DNA of 64,000 nt, taken from the NCBI RefSeq assembly GCF_000513955.1, contig NZ_AZUZ01000006.1, positions 94,340 through 158,339 of the forward strand, written 5' to 3'. The position numbers were made by a program, and so were the translations under genes. Every line of letters starts with the position of its first letter. Position 1 is the first letter of the stretch. The stretch is from Pseudoxanthomonas suwonensis J47. Lineage in GTDB: Bacteria; Pseudomonadota; Gammaproteobacteria; Xanthomonadales; Xanthomonadaceae. Positions 18,740-28,126 of the stretch are shown one piece after another. The notes under the pieces are model-generated. The model was not told the DNA's origin. It made no database searches and was given only the letters and a program-made list of their open reading frames with translations.

Positions 18740-20752
18740 ATGTCCTCCCCCCATTCCACTTCCGCCCCGTACAACCCGCTCACCGGCTACCTGGGCTGGG
18801 AATCGTTCCCGCTGCATGACCCGGTGATCCTCTCGGCCTTCGTCGGCACCGTGGTCGCCGGCCTGGCCGTGCTCGCGCTGATCACGAAATACAGGCTGTG
18901 GGGCACCCTGTGGCGCGACTGGTTCACCAGCATCGACCACAAGAAGATCGGCATCATGTACATGGTGCTGGGCCTGGTGATGCTGCTGCGCGGCTTCTCC
19001 GACGCGATCATGATGCGCGCGCAGCAGGCGATCGCCTTCGGCGACAACATGGGCTACCTGCCGCCGCACCACTACGACCAGGTGTTCACCGCCCACGGCG
19101 TGATCATGATCTTCTTCGTGGCCATGCCGCTGGTCACGGGCCTGATGAACTACCTGGTGCCGCTGCAGATCGGCACCCGCGACGTCGCCTTCCCGTTCCT
19201 CAACAACTTCAGCTTCTGGATGACCACCGCCGGCGCGGTGCTGATCATGCTGTCGCTGTTCGTGGGCGAGTTCGCCAAGACCGGCTGGCTGGCCTACCCG
19301 CCGCTGTCGGGCATCGACTACAGCCCCGACGTGGGCGTGGACTACTACATCTGGGCCTTGCAGATCGCAGGCCTGGGCACGTTGCTGTCGGGCGTCAACC
19401 TGATCGTGACCATCGTCAAGATGCGCGCGCCGGGCATGACCCTGATGCGCATGCCGGTGTTCACCTGGACCGCGCTGTGCACCAACGTGCTGATCGTGAT
19501 CAGCTTCCCGGTGCTGACCGCGGTGCTGGCGCTGCTGGCCCTGGATCGTTACGTGGGGACGAACTTCTTCACGAACGACCTCGGCGGCAACCCGATGATG
19601 TACGTGAACCTGATCTGGATCTGGGGCCACCCGGAGGTCTACATCCTGATCCTGCCGGTGTTCGGCGTGTTCTCCGAGATCGTGCCCGCCCTGACCGGCA
19701 AGCGCCTGTTCGGCTACACCTCGATGGTGTACGCCACCGTGGTGATCACCGTGCTGTCCTACCTGGTGTGGCTGCACCACTTCTTCACCATGGGCTCGGG
19801 CGCGAGCGTCAACTCGTTCTTCGGCATCACCACGATGATCATCTCGATCCCGACGGGCGCGAAGATCTTCAACTGGCTGTTCACCATGTACCGCGGCCGC
19901 ATCCGCTTCGAGGTGCCGATGCTGTGGACGGTGGGCTTCATGGTCACCTTCGTGGTGGGCGGCATGACCGGCGTGCTGCTGGCCGTCCCGCCGGCCGACT
20001 TCGTCCTGCATAACAGCCTGTTCCTGATCGCGCACTTCCACAACGTGATCATCGGCGGCGTGGTGTTCGGCCTGTTCGCCGGCATGACCTTCTGGTTCCC
20101 GAAGGCGTTCGGCTTCAAGCTCGACCCGTTCTGGGGCAAGGTCTCGTTCTGGTTCTGGCTGGCGGGCTACTGGATCGCCTTCACCCCGCTCTACGTGCTG
20201 GGCCTGATGGGCGTGACCCGCCGCGTGAGCCACTTCACCGACCCGTCGCTGCAGATCTGGTTCCAGGTCGCCGCGCTCGGCGCCGTCCTGATCGCCATCG
20301 GCATAGCCGCGTTCCTGGTCTGCATCTTCGTCAGCTTCCGCAGGCGCGAGCAGCTGCGCGACGTGACCGGCGACCCGTGGAACGCCCGCAGCCTGGAGTG
20401 GTCCACCTCCTCGCCGCCGCCGGAGTACAACTTCGCCTTCACCCCGGTCGTGCACGACAACGACGCGTGGTGGGACATGAAGCAGCGCGGCTTCAAGCGC
20501 CCGCTGTCCGGGTTCCTGCCGATCCACATGCCGAAGAACACCGCCGCCGGCGTGGTCCTGGCCGGACTGAGCACGGTGATGGGCTTCGCCCTGGTCTGGC
20601 ACATCTGGTGGCTGGCCGCACTGTCCTTCGCCGCGACCGTGATCGCCGCCATCGTCCATACCTTCAACTACAACCGCGACTACCACATCCCGGCCGAAAC
20701 CGTGGCCGCGACCGAGGAAGCGCGCACCCGCCTGCTGGAATCCCATGTCTGA
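18740..20752 (+). CDS. cyoB: Cytochrome bo3 ubiquinol oxidase subunit I
   Basis: The 670-residue catalytic subunit carries low-spin heme b, heme o3 and CuB. It shows [20 protein letters not shown] near residues 295-315, with the CuB histidine and the cross-linked tyrosine region, and the di-histidine LHHFFTMG. The [11 protein letters not shown] histidines ligate the hemes. The N-terminal [15 protein letters not shown] segment is the classic family start. It lies 56 bp after cyoA, and its stop overlaps the cyoC start by 8 bp. Confidence 0.97.
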   Translation: MSSPHSTSAPYNPLTGYLGWESFPLHDPVILSAFVGTVVAGLAVLALITKYRLWGTLWRDWFTSIDHKKIGIMYMVLGLVMLLRGFSDAIMMRAQQAIAFGDNMGYLPPHHYDQVFTAHGVIMIFFVAMPLVTGLMNYLVPLQIGTRDVAFPFLNNFSFWMTTAGAVLIMLSLFVGEFAKTGWLAYPPLSGIDYSPDVGVDYYIWALQIAGLGTLLSGVNLIVTIVKMRAPGMTLMRMPVFTWTALCTNVLIVISFPVLTAVLALLALDRYVGTNFFTNDLGGNPMMYVNLIWIWGHPEVYILILPVFGVFSEIVPALTGKRLFGYTSMVYATVVITVLSYLVWLHHFFTMGSGASVNSFFGITTMIISIPTGAKIFNWLFTMYRGRIRFEVPMLWTVGFMVTFVVGGMTGVLLAVPPADFVLHNSLFLIAHFHNVIIGGVVFGLFAGMTFWFPKAFGFKLDPFWGKVSFWFWLAGYWIAFTPLYVLGLMGVTRRVSHFTDPSLQIWFQVAALGAVLIAIGIAAFLVCIFVSFRRREQLRDVTGDPWNARSLEWSTSSPPPEYNFAFTPVVHDNDAWWDMKQRGFKRPLSGFLPIHMPKNTAAGVVLAGLSTVMGFALVWHIWWLAALSFAATVIAAIVHTFNYNRDYHIPAETVAATEEARTRLLESHV

Positions 20753-21380
20753 CGCCATCGCCCTGAACGCGGCCGGCAACGCCGAGCCGCCCCGGTTCTA
20801 CGACCTGGCCGGGGAACACCACCCGCAGCAGGGCACCCTGCTCGGGTTCTGGATCTACCTGATGAGCGACCTGCTCATCTTCGCCAGCCTGTTCGCCGTG
20901 TACGGCGTGCTCGGCCGCAGCTACGCCGCCGGCCCGACCGGCGCGGACCTGTTCGACCTGAAGCTGGTGGCGGTCAACACCGCCATGCTGCTGTTCTCGT
21001 CGATCACCTACGGCTTCGCCATGCTGGCGATGCAGCGCCGGCACGTGCCGGGCGTGCTGGCCTGGCTGGCGGTGACCGGCCTGTTCGGCCTGGCCTTCCT
21101 CGGGATCGAGCTGTACGAGTTCCAGCACATGATCCACGCCGGCGCCGGTCCGCAGCGCAGCGCGTTCCTGTCGTCGTTCTTCGCCCTGGTCGGCACCCAT
21201 GGCCTGCACGTGACCTTCGGCATCATCTGGCTGGTGGTGCTGATGGTGCAGGTGGGCCGCTTCGGCCTGCACGCGGCCAACCAGCGCCGCCTGCTGTGCC
21301 TGTCGATGTTCTGGCATTTCCTCGACGTCGTCTGGATCGGCGTCTTCACCTACGTCTACCTGATGGGAGTGCTGCCATGA
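20745..21380 (+). CDS. cyoC: Cytochrome bo3 ubiquinol oxidase subunit III
   Basis: A 211-residue membrane protein of the heme-copper oxidase subunit III family, with five hydrophobic helices. The start of the core reads [21 protein letters not shown]. The conserved [19 protein letters not shown] and [20 protein letters not shown] segments are present. It overlaps cyoB by 8 bp and cyoD by 4 bp. Confidence 0.96.
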   Translation: MSDAIALNAAGNAEPPRFYDLAGEHHPQQGTLLGFWIYLMSDLLIFASLFAVYGVLGRSYAAGPTGADLFDLKLVAVNTAMLLFSSITYGFAMLAMQRRHVPGVLAWLAVTGLFGLAFLGIELYEFQHMIHAGAGPQRSAFLSSFFALVGTHGLHVTFGIIWLVVLMVQVGRFGLHAANQRRLLCLSMFWHFLDVVWIGVFTYVYLMGVLP

Positions 21381-21793
21381 GCCATCCCCACGACCCGCAC
21401 GCCACCTACGGACACGACGAGCACGGCGGCGAGCACGGCCCGCACACCGAACACGTCGAGGCCGCGCACGGCTCGATGCGCGACTACGTCACCGGCTTCA
21501 TCCTGTCGGTGATCCTGACCGCGATCCCGTTCTGGCTGGTCATGGGCGACGTCATCAGCGACTCCGGCACCACCGCACTGGTGATCCTCGGCTTCGCCGC
21601 GGTCCAGATCGTCGTGCACATGGTCTACTTCCTGCACATGAACCCGCGCTCGGAAGGCGGCTGGAACATGCTGGCGCTGATCTTCACCACGGTCTTCGTG
21701 GTCATCATCCTGGCCGGCTCGCTGTGGGTCATGTTCCACATGAACGCGAACATGATGCCGATGTCGCCGCACGAGGCGCGGATCCAGCCCTGA
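21377..21793 (+). CDS. cyoD: Cytochrome bo3 ubiquinol oxidase subunit IV
   Basis: The 138-residue subunit IV has three helices ([40 protein letters not shown] and [21 protein letters not shown]) and the family motif VYFLHMN. The N-terminal 30 residues are unusually rich in His and Asp/Glu ([19 protein letters not shown]), which could bind metal; E. coli CyoD has a shorter, less His-rich lead. There is no cyoE (heme O synthase) after it: a SURF1 gene follows instead. Confidence 0.95.
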   Translation: MSHPHDPHATYGHDEHGGEHGPHTEHVEAAHGSMRDYVTGFILSVILTAIPFWLVMGDVISDSGTTALVILGFAAVQIVVHMVYFLHMNPRSEGGWNMLALIFTTVFVVIILAGSLWVMFHMNANMMPMSPHEARIQP

Positions 21794-21810
21794 CGGGCTC
21801 CGCGGCCGCC

Positions 21811-22617
21811 ATGGCGACCGGAACGCACGCGAGGGAGGGCGACCTGCCCTCCCCGCGCGGCCCGCTGGCACTGGCGGTGCTGGCCCTCGCCTTCGCCGCC
21901 GGCCTGGTGCTGTTCACCGCGCTGGGCACCTGGCAGGTGCAGCGCCTGCACTGGAAGCACGACCTGGTCGCCCGGGTGGATGCACGCATCCATGCCGCGC
22001 CGGTGCCGGCGCCGGACGCGGCGGAATGGGCCGCCAGCACCCCGAAGGACCAGGAGTACCGCCGCGTGCAGGTGCGCGGCGAATGGCTGCCCGGCCGCGA
22101 CACCCTCGTCCAGGCGGTGACCGAAGCCGGCGCCGGACGCTGGCTGCTGCGCCCGCTGCGCCGCGACGACGGCAGCGTGGTCCTGGTCAACCTGGGTTTC
22201 GTGCCCGAGGACTGGAAGGCCGGCGCGCCCGCAGCGGGCCCGGTCGAAGTGACCGGCCTGCTCCGCCTCTCCGAACCGGCTGGCGGCTTCCTGCGCAGGA
22301 ACGCACCGGCGGATGACCGCTGGTTCTCGCGCGACGTGGAAGCGATCGCCGCCCGCCACGGCCTGGCGCCGGTGGCGCCGTGGTTCCTCGATGCGGACGC
22401 GGAGTCGGCCGCCCAGGCCGGCACGCCCTGGCCGCGCGGCGGGCTGACAGTGGTACGGTTCCGCGACAACCACCTGGGCTATGCGCTGACCTGGTTCGCG
22501 CTGGCCCTGCTGGTGGCTTTCGGGGCCTGGCGCTTCGCACTGGAGGAGGTGCGCGTCCGGCGCCGCTGGCGCCAGCGCAGCACGGAGCCCCTGGATGCCG
22601 CCGACGGAAGCCCTTAG
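21811..22617 (+). CDS. SURF1 family protein
   Basis: SURF1 proteins help insert heme into subunit I of heme-copper oxidases. The 268-residue protein has the typical two-helix layout: LALAVLALAFAAGLVLFTALG with GTWQVQRLHWK directly after it, and a C-terminal helix ALTWFALALLVAFGAWRF preceded by FRDNHLGYA. In between lies the family stretch GEWLPGRDTLVQ and VLVNLGFVP. It starts 17 bp after cyoD and overlaps the sensor kinase gene by 23 bp. SURF1 is better known from cytochrome c oxidase operons, so its place behind a quinol oxidase is informative. Confidence 0.9.
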   Translation: MATGTHAREGDLPSPRGPLALAVLALAFAAGLVLFTALGTWQVQRLHWKHDLVARVDARIHAAPVPAPDAAEWAASTPKDQEYRRVQVRGEWLPGRDTLVQAVTEAGAGRWLLRPLRRDDGSVVLVNLGFVPEDWKAGAPAAGPVEVTGLLRLSEPAGGFLRRNAPADDRWFSRDVEAIAARHGLAPVAPWFLDADAESAAQAGTPWPRGGLTVVRFRDNHLGYALTWFALALLVAFGAWRFALEEVRVRRRWRQRSTEPLDAADGSP

Positions 22618-23974
22618 CCCCGCCGCCAAGCGCAACGCCAACGCGCTGGAATCGGCGCGCACGGACACCACCCGCGGCGCGGGCGTGCGCAGCATGCAGC
22701 AGCTGATCCAGCTGCGCTGGATCGCCCTGCTCGGCCAGGTCGCCACCATCATCTTCGTGCACTACGGCCTGGGCATCCGCCTGCCGCTGGCGAACATGCT
22801 CGGCGTGGCCGCCTGCCTGGCGGTATTCAACCTGGCCAGCCTGCTGTACTGGCGGCCGCGCCAGGACGTCGGCGACCCCGCCCTGCTGGCGGCGCTGCTG
22901 GTCGACGTGGCCGCGCTGACCGCGCAGCTGCATCTCAGCGGCGGCATCACCAACCCGTTCGTGTTCCTGTTCCTGCTGCAGGTGGCGGTGGGCGCGGTGC
23001 TGCTGCCGGCCTGGGCCAGCTGGGTGGTGGTGGCGGCCAGCAGCGTCGGGGTGATGGGGCTGGTGGTGGTGCCGGGCCCCGTGCGGATCGCCGCCGACCC
23101 GTCGCAGGGCATGGCCGATCCCTACCTGCAGGGCCTGCTGATCTGCTTCCTGCTGACCGCGGTGCTGGCGGCGCTGTTCATCGGCCGCATCGCCCGGATC
23201 CTCCGCGTGCGCGATGCGCGCCTGGCCGACCTGCGCCAGCAGGCCGCCGAGGAGGAACACATCGTGCGCATGGGCCTGCTCGCTTCAGGCGCGGCGCACG
23301 AGCTGGGCACGCCGCTGGCGACGCTGTCGGTGCTGCTGGGCGACTGGCGGCGGATGGAGCCGTTCACCTCGGATCCGGACCTGCTGCAGGACCTGGAGGA
23401 GATGCAGACCCAGCTGGTCCGCTGCAAGTCGATCGTCACCGGCATCCTGCTTTCGGCCGGCGATGCGCGCGGGGAAGCACCGGCGCACACCACCCTCGCC
23501 GCCTTCCTTGACGAGCTGGTCAGCGAGTTCACAGCCACGCGCCCGGTGCAGACGCTGGACTACCGGCGCCACCTGCAGCAGGACATCCCGATCGTCTCCG
23601 ACTCGGGCCTGAAGCAGATGATCAACAACATCCTCGACAACGCGCTGGAGGCCTCGCCGGCGTGGGTCGGGATGGAGGTGAGCCTGCAGGGCGAGGACGA
23701 CGACACGCTGGTGCTGAAGGTGAGCGACGCCGGAACGGGCTTCACCGGGGAGACGCTGGCCAACTTCGGCAAGCCCTACAATTCGAGCAAGGGACGGCCG
23801 GGCGGTGGCCTGGGCCTGTTCCTGTCGCTCAACGTGGCCCGCAGCCTGGGTGGCCGCCTGAGCGCGGCCAACCGCGTGCCACGCGGCGCCGAAGTGGTGC
23901 TGGAACTGCCGCTGTCCTCGCTGGCGCTGCCGCAGGACGGGGGCGCCGACCCGGAGGATGCCGACGATGAATGA
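22595..23974 (+). CDS. RegB/PrrB/RoxS-type redox sensor histidine kinase
   Basis: The 459-residue kinase has six hydrophobic helices between about 40 and 197. They include the ubiquinone-site motif GGITNPF (116-122), a hallmark of the RegB family. The phosphoacceptor box is GAAHELGTPLATL with His235, and the ATPase domain shows NNILDNALEAS and GGGLGLFLSLNVARSLGG. I do not see a cysteine next to the H-box where RegB has its redox-active one. It follows the SURF1 and cyo genes directly, which suggests that it senses the quinone pool and controls terminal oxidases. Confidence 0.9.
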   Translation: MPPTEALSPAAKRNANALESARTDTTRGAGVRSMQQLIQLRWIALLGQVATIIFVHYGLGIRLPLANMLGVAACLAVFNLASLLYWRPRQDVGDPALLAALLVDVAALTAQLHLSGGITNPFVFLFLLQVAVGAVLLPAWASWVVVAASSVGVMGLVVVPGPVRIAADPSQGMADPYLQGLLICFLLTAVLAALFIGRIARILRVRDARLADLRQQAAEEEHIVRMGLLASGAAHELGTPLATLSVLLGDWRRMEPFTSDPDLLQDLEEMQTQLVRCKSIVTGILLSAGDARGEAPAHTTLAAFLDELVSEFTATRPVQTLDYRRHLQQDIPIVSDSGLKQMINNILDNALEASPAWVGMEVSLQGEDDDTLVLKVSDAGTGFTGETLANFGKPYNSSKGRPGGGLGLFLSLNVARSLGGRLSAANRVPRGAEVVLELPLSSLALPQDGGADPEDADDE

Positions 23975-24527
23975 CCCGACCCCCGCCCCGCCGCAGCAGC
24001 CACGCCGGCTGCTGGTCGTCGAGGACGATGCGGCCTTCGCGCGCACGCTGATCCGTTCGTTCGAGCGGCGCGGCTACGAAGTCCGGCATGCGTCGGGCAA
24101 GGCGGAGCTCGAAGCGGCGCTGGAAGGTTTCGAGCCGGGCTATGCGGTGGTCGACCTGAAGCTGGCCGGCGGCAGTTCGGGCCTGGAATGCGTGCAGCAG
24201 CTGCATGCGCACGATCCGGACATGCTGATCGTGGTGCTGACCGGCTACGCGAGCATCGCCACGGCGGTGGAGGCGATCAAGCTGGGCGCGTGCCATTACC
24301 TGGCCAAGCCTTCCAACACCGACGACATCGAGGCGGCCTTCGGCAAGGCCGAAGGCGATGCGCACGTGGGCCTGGGCCAGCGGCCGACGTCGATCAAGAC
24401 GCTGGAATGGGAACGCATCCACGAGGTGCTGGCGGAGACCGGCTTCAACGTCTCCGAGACCGCGCGCCGCCTGGGCATGCACCGCCGCACCCTCGCCCGC
24501 AAGCTCGGCAAGCAGCAGGTCAAGTAG
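23967..24527 (+). CDS. RegA/PrrA/RoxR-type response regulator
   Basis: The 186-residue regulator has a receiver domain (LLVVEDDAAFARTL with the acidic pocket at 19-21, phosphoacceptor Asp63 in VVDLKLAGG, and VLTGYASIATAVEAIKLGA). A Fis-type helix-turn-helix ends the protein (HEVLAETGFNVSETARRLGM, then HRRTLARKLGK). This compact layout is that of RegA/ActR/PrrA. The ATG at 23967 is preferred over that at 23958 because GGAGG lies 9 nt upstream of it. It overlaps the kinase gene by 8 bp, forming a cognate pair. Confidence 0.92.
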   Translation: MNDPTPAPPQQPRRLLVVEDDAAFARTLIRSFERRGYEVRHASGKAELEAALEGFEPGYAVVDLKLAGGSSGLECVQQLHAHDPDMLIVVLTGYASIATAVEAIKLGACHYLAKPSNTDDIEAAFGKAEGDAHVGLGQRPTSIKTLEWERIHEVLAETGFNVSETARRLGMHRRTLARKLGKQQVK

Positions 24528-24534
24528 CGGCCCC

Positions 24535-24563
24535 GTAGCCCGGATAAGGGAAGCGCATCCGGG
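24535..24563 (+). repeat. GTAG-type REP hairpin (CCCGGAT/ATCCGGG)
   Basis: GTAG followed by the inverted repeat CCCGGAT (24539-24545) and ATCCGGG (24557-24563). Near-identical elements occur in the opposite orientation at 37198-37227 and 37579-37608. It sits 7 bp after the response-regulator stop and could end that transcript. The GTAG foot is typical of REPs mobilised in trans by RAYT transposases; no RAYT gene is in the window. Confidence 0.75.
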
Positions 24564-24592
24564 ACCTGGCCGCGCCGCCACCTGCGATGGTG

Positions 24593-24648
24593 GCAGCGAC
24601 GGCAACAGCGACGGCAACGACGGAAGCAACGGCAACCGCAACGCAGCT
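24593..24648. repeat. GACGGCAACAGC-type low-complexity repeat
   Basis: A degenerate run of GACGGCAAC/AGC hexamer-like units inside the non-coding gap between the response regulator and the sdh operon. A related AACAGC run lies at 24796-24838, between two structured elements. No reading frame through it looks like a protein of known type. Confidence 0.6.
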
Positions 24649-24676
24649 GCATTGACGGGCGCCGGATGCGCCGGGC

Positions 24677-24758
24677 GTGCGGGGCCTGGGTACTCATGTC
24701 CCCCGGTGCCGGCCTGCGGCCGGCACCTCCTCCTTTACTTCGCACCCAGGCCCCGCAC
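24677..24758 (-). ncRNA. 82-nt structured repeat element, copy A (putative RNA)
   Basis: Read on the minus strand, the element has a perfect 15-bp outer stem (GTGCGGGGCCTGGGT pairing with ACCCAGGCCCCGCAC). A fixed 17-nt strand GCGAAGTAAAGGAGGAG follows, then an inner stem GTGCCGGCC-GCA-GGCCGGCAC, then a fixed 14-nt strand CGGGGGACATGAGT. Copy B has the same fixed strands and loop but different, still complementary stems. The fixed strand contains a Shine-Dalgarno-like AAGGAGGAG. Transcription is not shown by the sequence, so it may equally be a DNA hairpin repeat. No function is known to me. Confidence 0.55.
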
Positions 24759-24795
24759 ACCCGACGCTCTGCGCGTCGCTGGCGCTCGCTGGCGA

Positions 24796-24838
24796 GCAAC
24801 GACAACGGCAACAGCAACAGCAACAGCAACAACAGCGA
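24796..24838. repeat. (AACAGC)n / (AACGGC)n short tandem repeat
   Basis: A run of AACGGC and AACAGC units lying between the two divergent 82-nt structured elements. The tract has a pure hexamer core (AACAGCAACAGC and so on) and ragged edges. Such tracts are prone to slippage and may differ in length between strains. Confidence 0.7.
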
Positions 24839-24900
24839 GAGCAAAGACTCGGAGACCGAGCCCGGTTTCGCACCGCTGGAGCACCCGGCACCGGCACGGT

Positions 24901-24982
24901 GTGCGGGCCTCCGGGGCGAAGTAAAGGAGGAGGCATTCGCCGCAGGCGGATGCCGGGGGACATGAGTCACGGAGGGCCGCAC
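24901..24982 (+). ncRNA. 82-nt structured repeat element, copy B (putative RNA)
   Basis: On the plus strand the outer stem is GTGCGGGCCTCCG pairing with CGGAGGGCCGCAC (one mismatch). The inner stem is GCATTCGCC-GCA-GGCGGATGC (one G-U pair). The two fixed blocks GCGAAGTAAAGGAGGAG and CGGGGGACATGAGT are identical to copy A, as is the GCA loop. It has exactly the same length as copy A and points away from it. It lies 75 bp before the sdh operon terminator, which is on the opposite strand. Confidence 0.55.
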
Positions 24983-25056
24983 GCCGGGCCGGGGCCCTTC
25001 CGGTCGCGACGCCGGTCGGAACCTGGAACTCCAAACCTGCCCTGCCCTGATCCCCG

Positions 25057-25085
25057 GAAAAAACAAAGGCCCGGAAAACCGGGCC
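25057..25085 (-). terminator. Rho-independent terminator of the sdh operon
   Basis: On the minus strand, GGCCCGG-TTTT-CCGGGCC is followed by TTTGTTTTTT, a strong intrinsic terminator. It starts 28 bp past the sdhB stop and ends the succinate dehydrogenase transcript. Confidence 0.9.
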
Positions 25086-25113
25086 TATGTTTCGAACCAT
25101 GCTGGAAGCGGGA

Positions 25114-25899
25114 TCAGGAACGACGTTCCATCATCAGCTTCTTGATCTCCGCGATCGCCAGGGCCGGGTTCAGGCCCTTCGGGCAGGTGCGGGCGCAGTT
25201 CATGATGGTGTGGCAGCGATACAGCTTGAACGGATCCTCGAGGTCGTCCAGACGCGCACCGGTGTCCTCGTCGCGCGAGTCGATGATCCAGCGGTAGGCC
25301 TGCAGCAGGATCGCCGGGCCCAGGTAGCGCTCGCCGTTCCACCAGTAGCTCGGGCAGCTGGTCGAACAGCAGGCGCACAGGATGCACTCGTACAGGCCGT
25401 CGAGCTTCTTGCGGTCTTCCGGCGACTGCAGGCGCTCGCGGTCCGGCGGCGGCGGGGTCTGGGTGCGGATCCAGGGCTTGATCGACGCGTACTGCGCGTA
25501 GAAGTGGGTCAGGTCCGGGACCAGGTCCTTGACCACGTTCATGTGCGGCAGCGGGTAGATCGGGACCTCGTCCTTCTTGCAGTCGCCGATCGCCTTGGTG
25601 CAGGCCAGCGTGTTCGTGCCGTCGATGTTCATCGCGCACGAACCGCAGATGCCCTCGCGGCAGGAACGGCGGAAGGTCAGGGTCGGGTCGATCTCGTTCT
25701 TGATCTTGATCAGCGCGTCCAGGACCATCGGGCCGCACTTGTCGAGGTCGATCTCGTAGGTGTCGGTCCGCGGGTTGGCGCCGTCGTCCGGGTTCCAGCG
25801 ATACACCTTGAAGATGCGCACGTTCTTCGCACCGGTCGGCGCGGCGAAGTGCTTGCCCTTGGTGATGCGGGAATTCTTGGGGAGTGCAAACTCTGCCAT
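25114..25899 (-). CDS. sdhB: Succinate dehydrogenase iron-sulfur subunit
   Basis: The 261-residue subunit passes electrons from FAD to ubiquinone. It holds the [2Fe-2S] motif [12 protein letters not shown], the [4Fe-4S] motif [12 protein letters not shown] and the [3Fe-4S] region [17 protein letters not shown]. It is the last gene of the operon, 21 bp after sdhA. The N-terminal [16 protein letters not shown] lead is longer than in E. coli, as is usual in this lineage. Confidence 0.97.
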   Translation of the reverse strand: MAEFALPKNSRITKGKHFAAPTGAKNVRIFKVYRWNPDDGANPRTDTYEIDLDKCGPMVLDALIKIKNEIDPTLTFRRSCREGICGSCAMNIDGTNTLACTKAIGDCKKDEVPIYPLPHMNVVKDLVPDLTHFYAQYASIKPWIRTQTPPPPDRERLQSPEDRKKLDGLYECILCACCSTSCPSYWWNGERYLGPAILLQAYRWIIDSRDEDTGARLDDLEDPFKLYRCHTIMNCARTCPKGLNPALAIAEIKKLMMERRS

Positions 25900-25920
25900 T
25901 GGTCTTTCTCTCGCCCTGGC

Positions 25921-27714
25921 TCAGTACACGCGTGGCTTGGGCGGCACCACATCCACATCCTTGCTCAGGGTGTACATGTGCACCGGACGGTAGTCGAAGC
26001 TGGTCTTGCCGGTCTGGGCATCGACCGTGACCAGGGTGTGCTTCTGCCAGTTGGCGTCGTCGCGCTCCGGATAGTCCTCGTGCGCGTGGGCGCCGCGGCT
26101 TTCCTTGCGCTGTTCGGCCGAGTTGATCGTGGCGACGGCGTTGAGCAGCAGGTTGTGCAGCTCGTAGGTCTCGATCAGGTCGGAGTTCCAGACCAGCGAA
26201 CGGTCGGAGACCTTGACGTCCTCGAAGCTGGCGAAGATGTCGGCCATCTTCTCGCAGCCTTCCTTGAGCGTCTTGCTGGTGCGGAACACCGCCGCGTCGG
26301 CCTGCATGGTGCGCTGCATCCGGTCGCGGATGACCGCGGTCGGGGTGCCGCCGTTGGCGTTGCGCAGCTTGTCGAGCTGGGACAGCGCCTTCTCGCAGGC
26401 GTCGGAAGCCAGCGGCTTGTGCGGCGCGCCCTTCCTGATGGTCTCGGCGCAGCGGTTGGCCACGGCGCGGCCGAACACGACCAGGTCGAGCAGCGAGTTG
26501 GAACCCAGGCGGTTGGCGCCGTGCACCGACACGCAGGCCGCCTCGCCGATCGCGTACAGGCCCGGCACGACCGCATCCGGGTCGTCGCCGACCTTGCGCA
26601 CCACTTCGCCGTGGTAGTTGGTCGGGATGCCGCCCATGTTGTAGTGCACGGTCGGGATCACCGGGATCGGCTGCTTGGTCACGTCCACGCCGGCGAAGAT
26701 GTGGGCGCTCTCGGCGATGCCGGGCAGCTTCTCGTTGATGACTTCCGGGCCCAGGTGGGTCAGGTCGAGCAGGATGTGGTCCTTGTGCTCGCCGACGCCG
26801 CGGCCTTCGCGGATCTCGATGGTCATCGAACGCGACACCACGTCGCGCGAGGCCAGGTCCTTGTAGTGCGGCGCGTAGCGCTCCATGAAGCGCTCGCCGT
26901 TGGCGTTGCGCAGGATGCCGCCTTCGCCGCGGACGCCCTCGGTGATCAGGCAGCCGGCGCCGTAGATGCCGGTCGGATGGAACTGCACGAACTCCATGTC
27001 CTGCATCGGCAGGCCGGCGCGCATCACCAGGCCGCCGCCGTCGCCGGTGCAGGTGTGGGCGGAGGTGGCGCTGAAGTAGGCGCGGCCGTAGCCGCCGGTC
27101 GCCAGGACCACGCCGTGGGCGCGGAACAGGTGCAGCGAGCCTTCGGCCATGTCCAGGGCGAGCACGCCGCGGCAGACACCCTCTTCGTCGAAGATCAGGT
27201 CCAGCGCGAAGTACTCGATCATGAAACGCGCGTTGTGCGCCAGCGACTGCTGGTACAGCGTGTGCAGCATGGCGTGGCCGGTGCGGTCGGCCGCGGCGCA
27301 GGTGCGCTGCGCCGGCGGGCCCTCGCCGTAGCGGGTGGTCATGCCGCCGAACGGGCGCTGGTAGATCTTGCCTTCCTCGGTGCGCGAGAACGGCACCCCG
27401 TAGTGCTCGAGCTCGATGATCGCCGGGATCGCCTCGCGGCACATGTACTCGATGGCGTCCTGGTCGCCCAGCCAGTCCGAGCCCTTGATGGTGTCGTAGA
27501 AGTGGTAGCGCCAGTCGTCCTCGCCCATGTTGCCCAGCGCGGCGGAGATGCCGCCCTGCGCGGCGACCGTGTGCGAGCGGGTCGGGAAGACCTTGGTCAG
27601 GCACACCGTCTGCAGGCCCTTCTGGGCCAGGCCGAAGGTGGCGCGCAGGCCGGCGCCACCGGCGCCGACGACGACCATGTCGTACTTGTGTTCGGTGATC
27701 TTGTAGGCGGACAT
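25921..27714 (-). CDS. sdhA: Succinate dehydrogenase flavoprotein subunit
   Basis: The 597-residue catalytic subunit oxidises succinate to fumarate on the inner face of the membrane. It starts with a dinucleotide-binding fold ([19 protein letters not shown]). The covalent FAD histidine lies in [16 protein letters not shown]. Substrate-site residues are in [19 protein letters not shown] and the HTPxR-like [14 protein letters not shown] segment. Its flavinylation would need SdhE (15751-16029) and probably the SDHAF4-like protein (28573-28746). Confidence 0.97.
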   Translation of the reverse strand: MSAYKITEHKYDMVVVGAGGAGLRATFGLAQKGLQTVCLTKVFPTRSHTVAAQGGISAALGNMGEDDWRYHFYDTIKGSDWLGDQDAIEYMCREAIPAIIELEHYGVPFSRTEEGKIYQRPFGGMTTRYGEGPPAQRTCAAADRTGHAMLHTLYQQSLAHNARFMIEYFALDLIFDEEGVCRGVLALDMAEGSLHLFRAHGVVLATGGYGRAYFSATSAHTCTGDGGGLVMRAGLPMQDMEFVQFHPTGIYGAGCLITEGVRGEGGILRNANGERFMERYAPHYKDLASRDVVSRSMTIEIREGRGVGEHKDHILLDLTHLGPEVINEKLPGIAESAHIFAGVDVTKQPIPVIPTVHYNMGGIPTNYHGEVVRKVGDDPDAVVPGLYAIGEAACVSVHGANRLGSNSLLDLVVFGRAVANRCAETIRKGAPHKPLASDACEKALSQLDKLRNANGGTPTAVIRDRMQRTMQADAAVFRTSKTLKEGCEKMADIFASFEDVKVSDRSLVWNSDLIETYELHNLLLNAVATINSAEQRKESRGAHAHEDYPERDDANWQKHTLVTVDAQTGKTSFDYRPVHMYTLSKDVDVVPPKPRVY

Positions 27715-27742
27715 CGGGTCTGTGTTCCTTGGCAGCCGGCGG

Positions 27743-28126
27743 TCAGTGGGCCAGCGCGATGCGGGCCACGGCGAAGATGCTGACGATCGCGCCGAGCACC
27801 GCGATGAACTTCACGCCGGTCTGCAACACCAGGGCCAGCAGCGAATGATGGATGTAGTCCTCGAGCACGACCTGCAGGCCGAGCTGCGCGTGCCAGAACG
27901 TGGCGACCAGGAAGCCGACCAGCAGCACGGCGTTCCACGGACGCGAAACGGCGTCGGTGGCGGCCAGGTAGTCGCTGCCGACAAGGCCCAGGACGAACCA
28001 GACGAACCACAGGCCGAGGATGACCAGCGCGGTGGCGGTCAGGCGCTGGTGGATGAAGTGCTCCGTGCCGGTCTTGGCCGAGCCCCAGCCACGCACGTTC
28101 TTCAGGGGGGTACGGTAGCGGTTCAT
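27743..28126 (-). CDS. sdhD: Succinate dehydrogenase membrane anchor subunit
   Basis: The 127-residue anchor has three helices ([40 protein letters not shown] and [20 protein letters not shown]). Its family motif is [11 protein letters not shown], near the heme/quinone site. The ATG at 28124-28126 overlaps the sdhC stop by 4 bp. It lies 28 bp before sdhA. Confidence 0.92.
   Translation of the reverse strand: MNRYRTPLKNVRGWGSAKTGTEHFIHQRLTATALVILGLWFVWFVLGLVGSDYLAATDAVSRPWNAVLLVGFLVATFWHAQLGLQVVLEDYIHHSLLALVLQTGVKFIAVLGAIVSIFAVARIALAH

Noticed and set aside
24593-24838. Possible CRISPR-like array
   Set aside because: Units are about 6 bp with no spacers and no cas genes; it is a simple tandem repeat.
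24296-25066. Open frames crossing the 82-nt elements (tails such as EVKEEAFAAGG or HPPAANASSFTSP)
   Set aside because: These are translations of the repeated element in wrong contexts, not proteins; both copies give different proteins from the same structured core.
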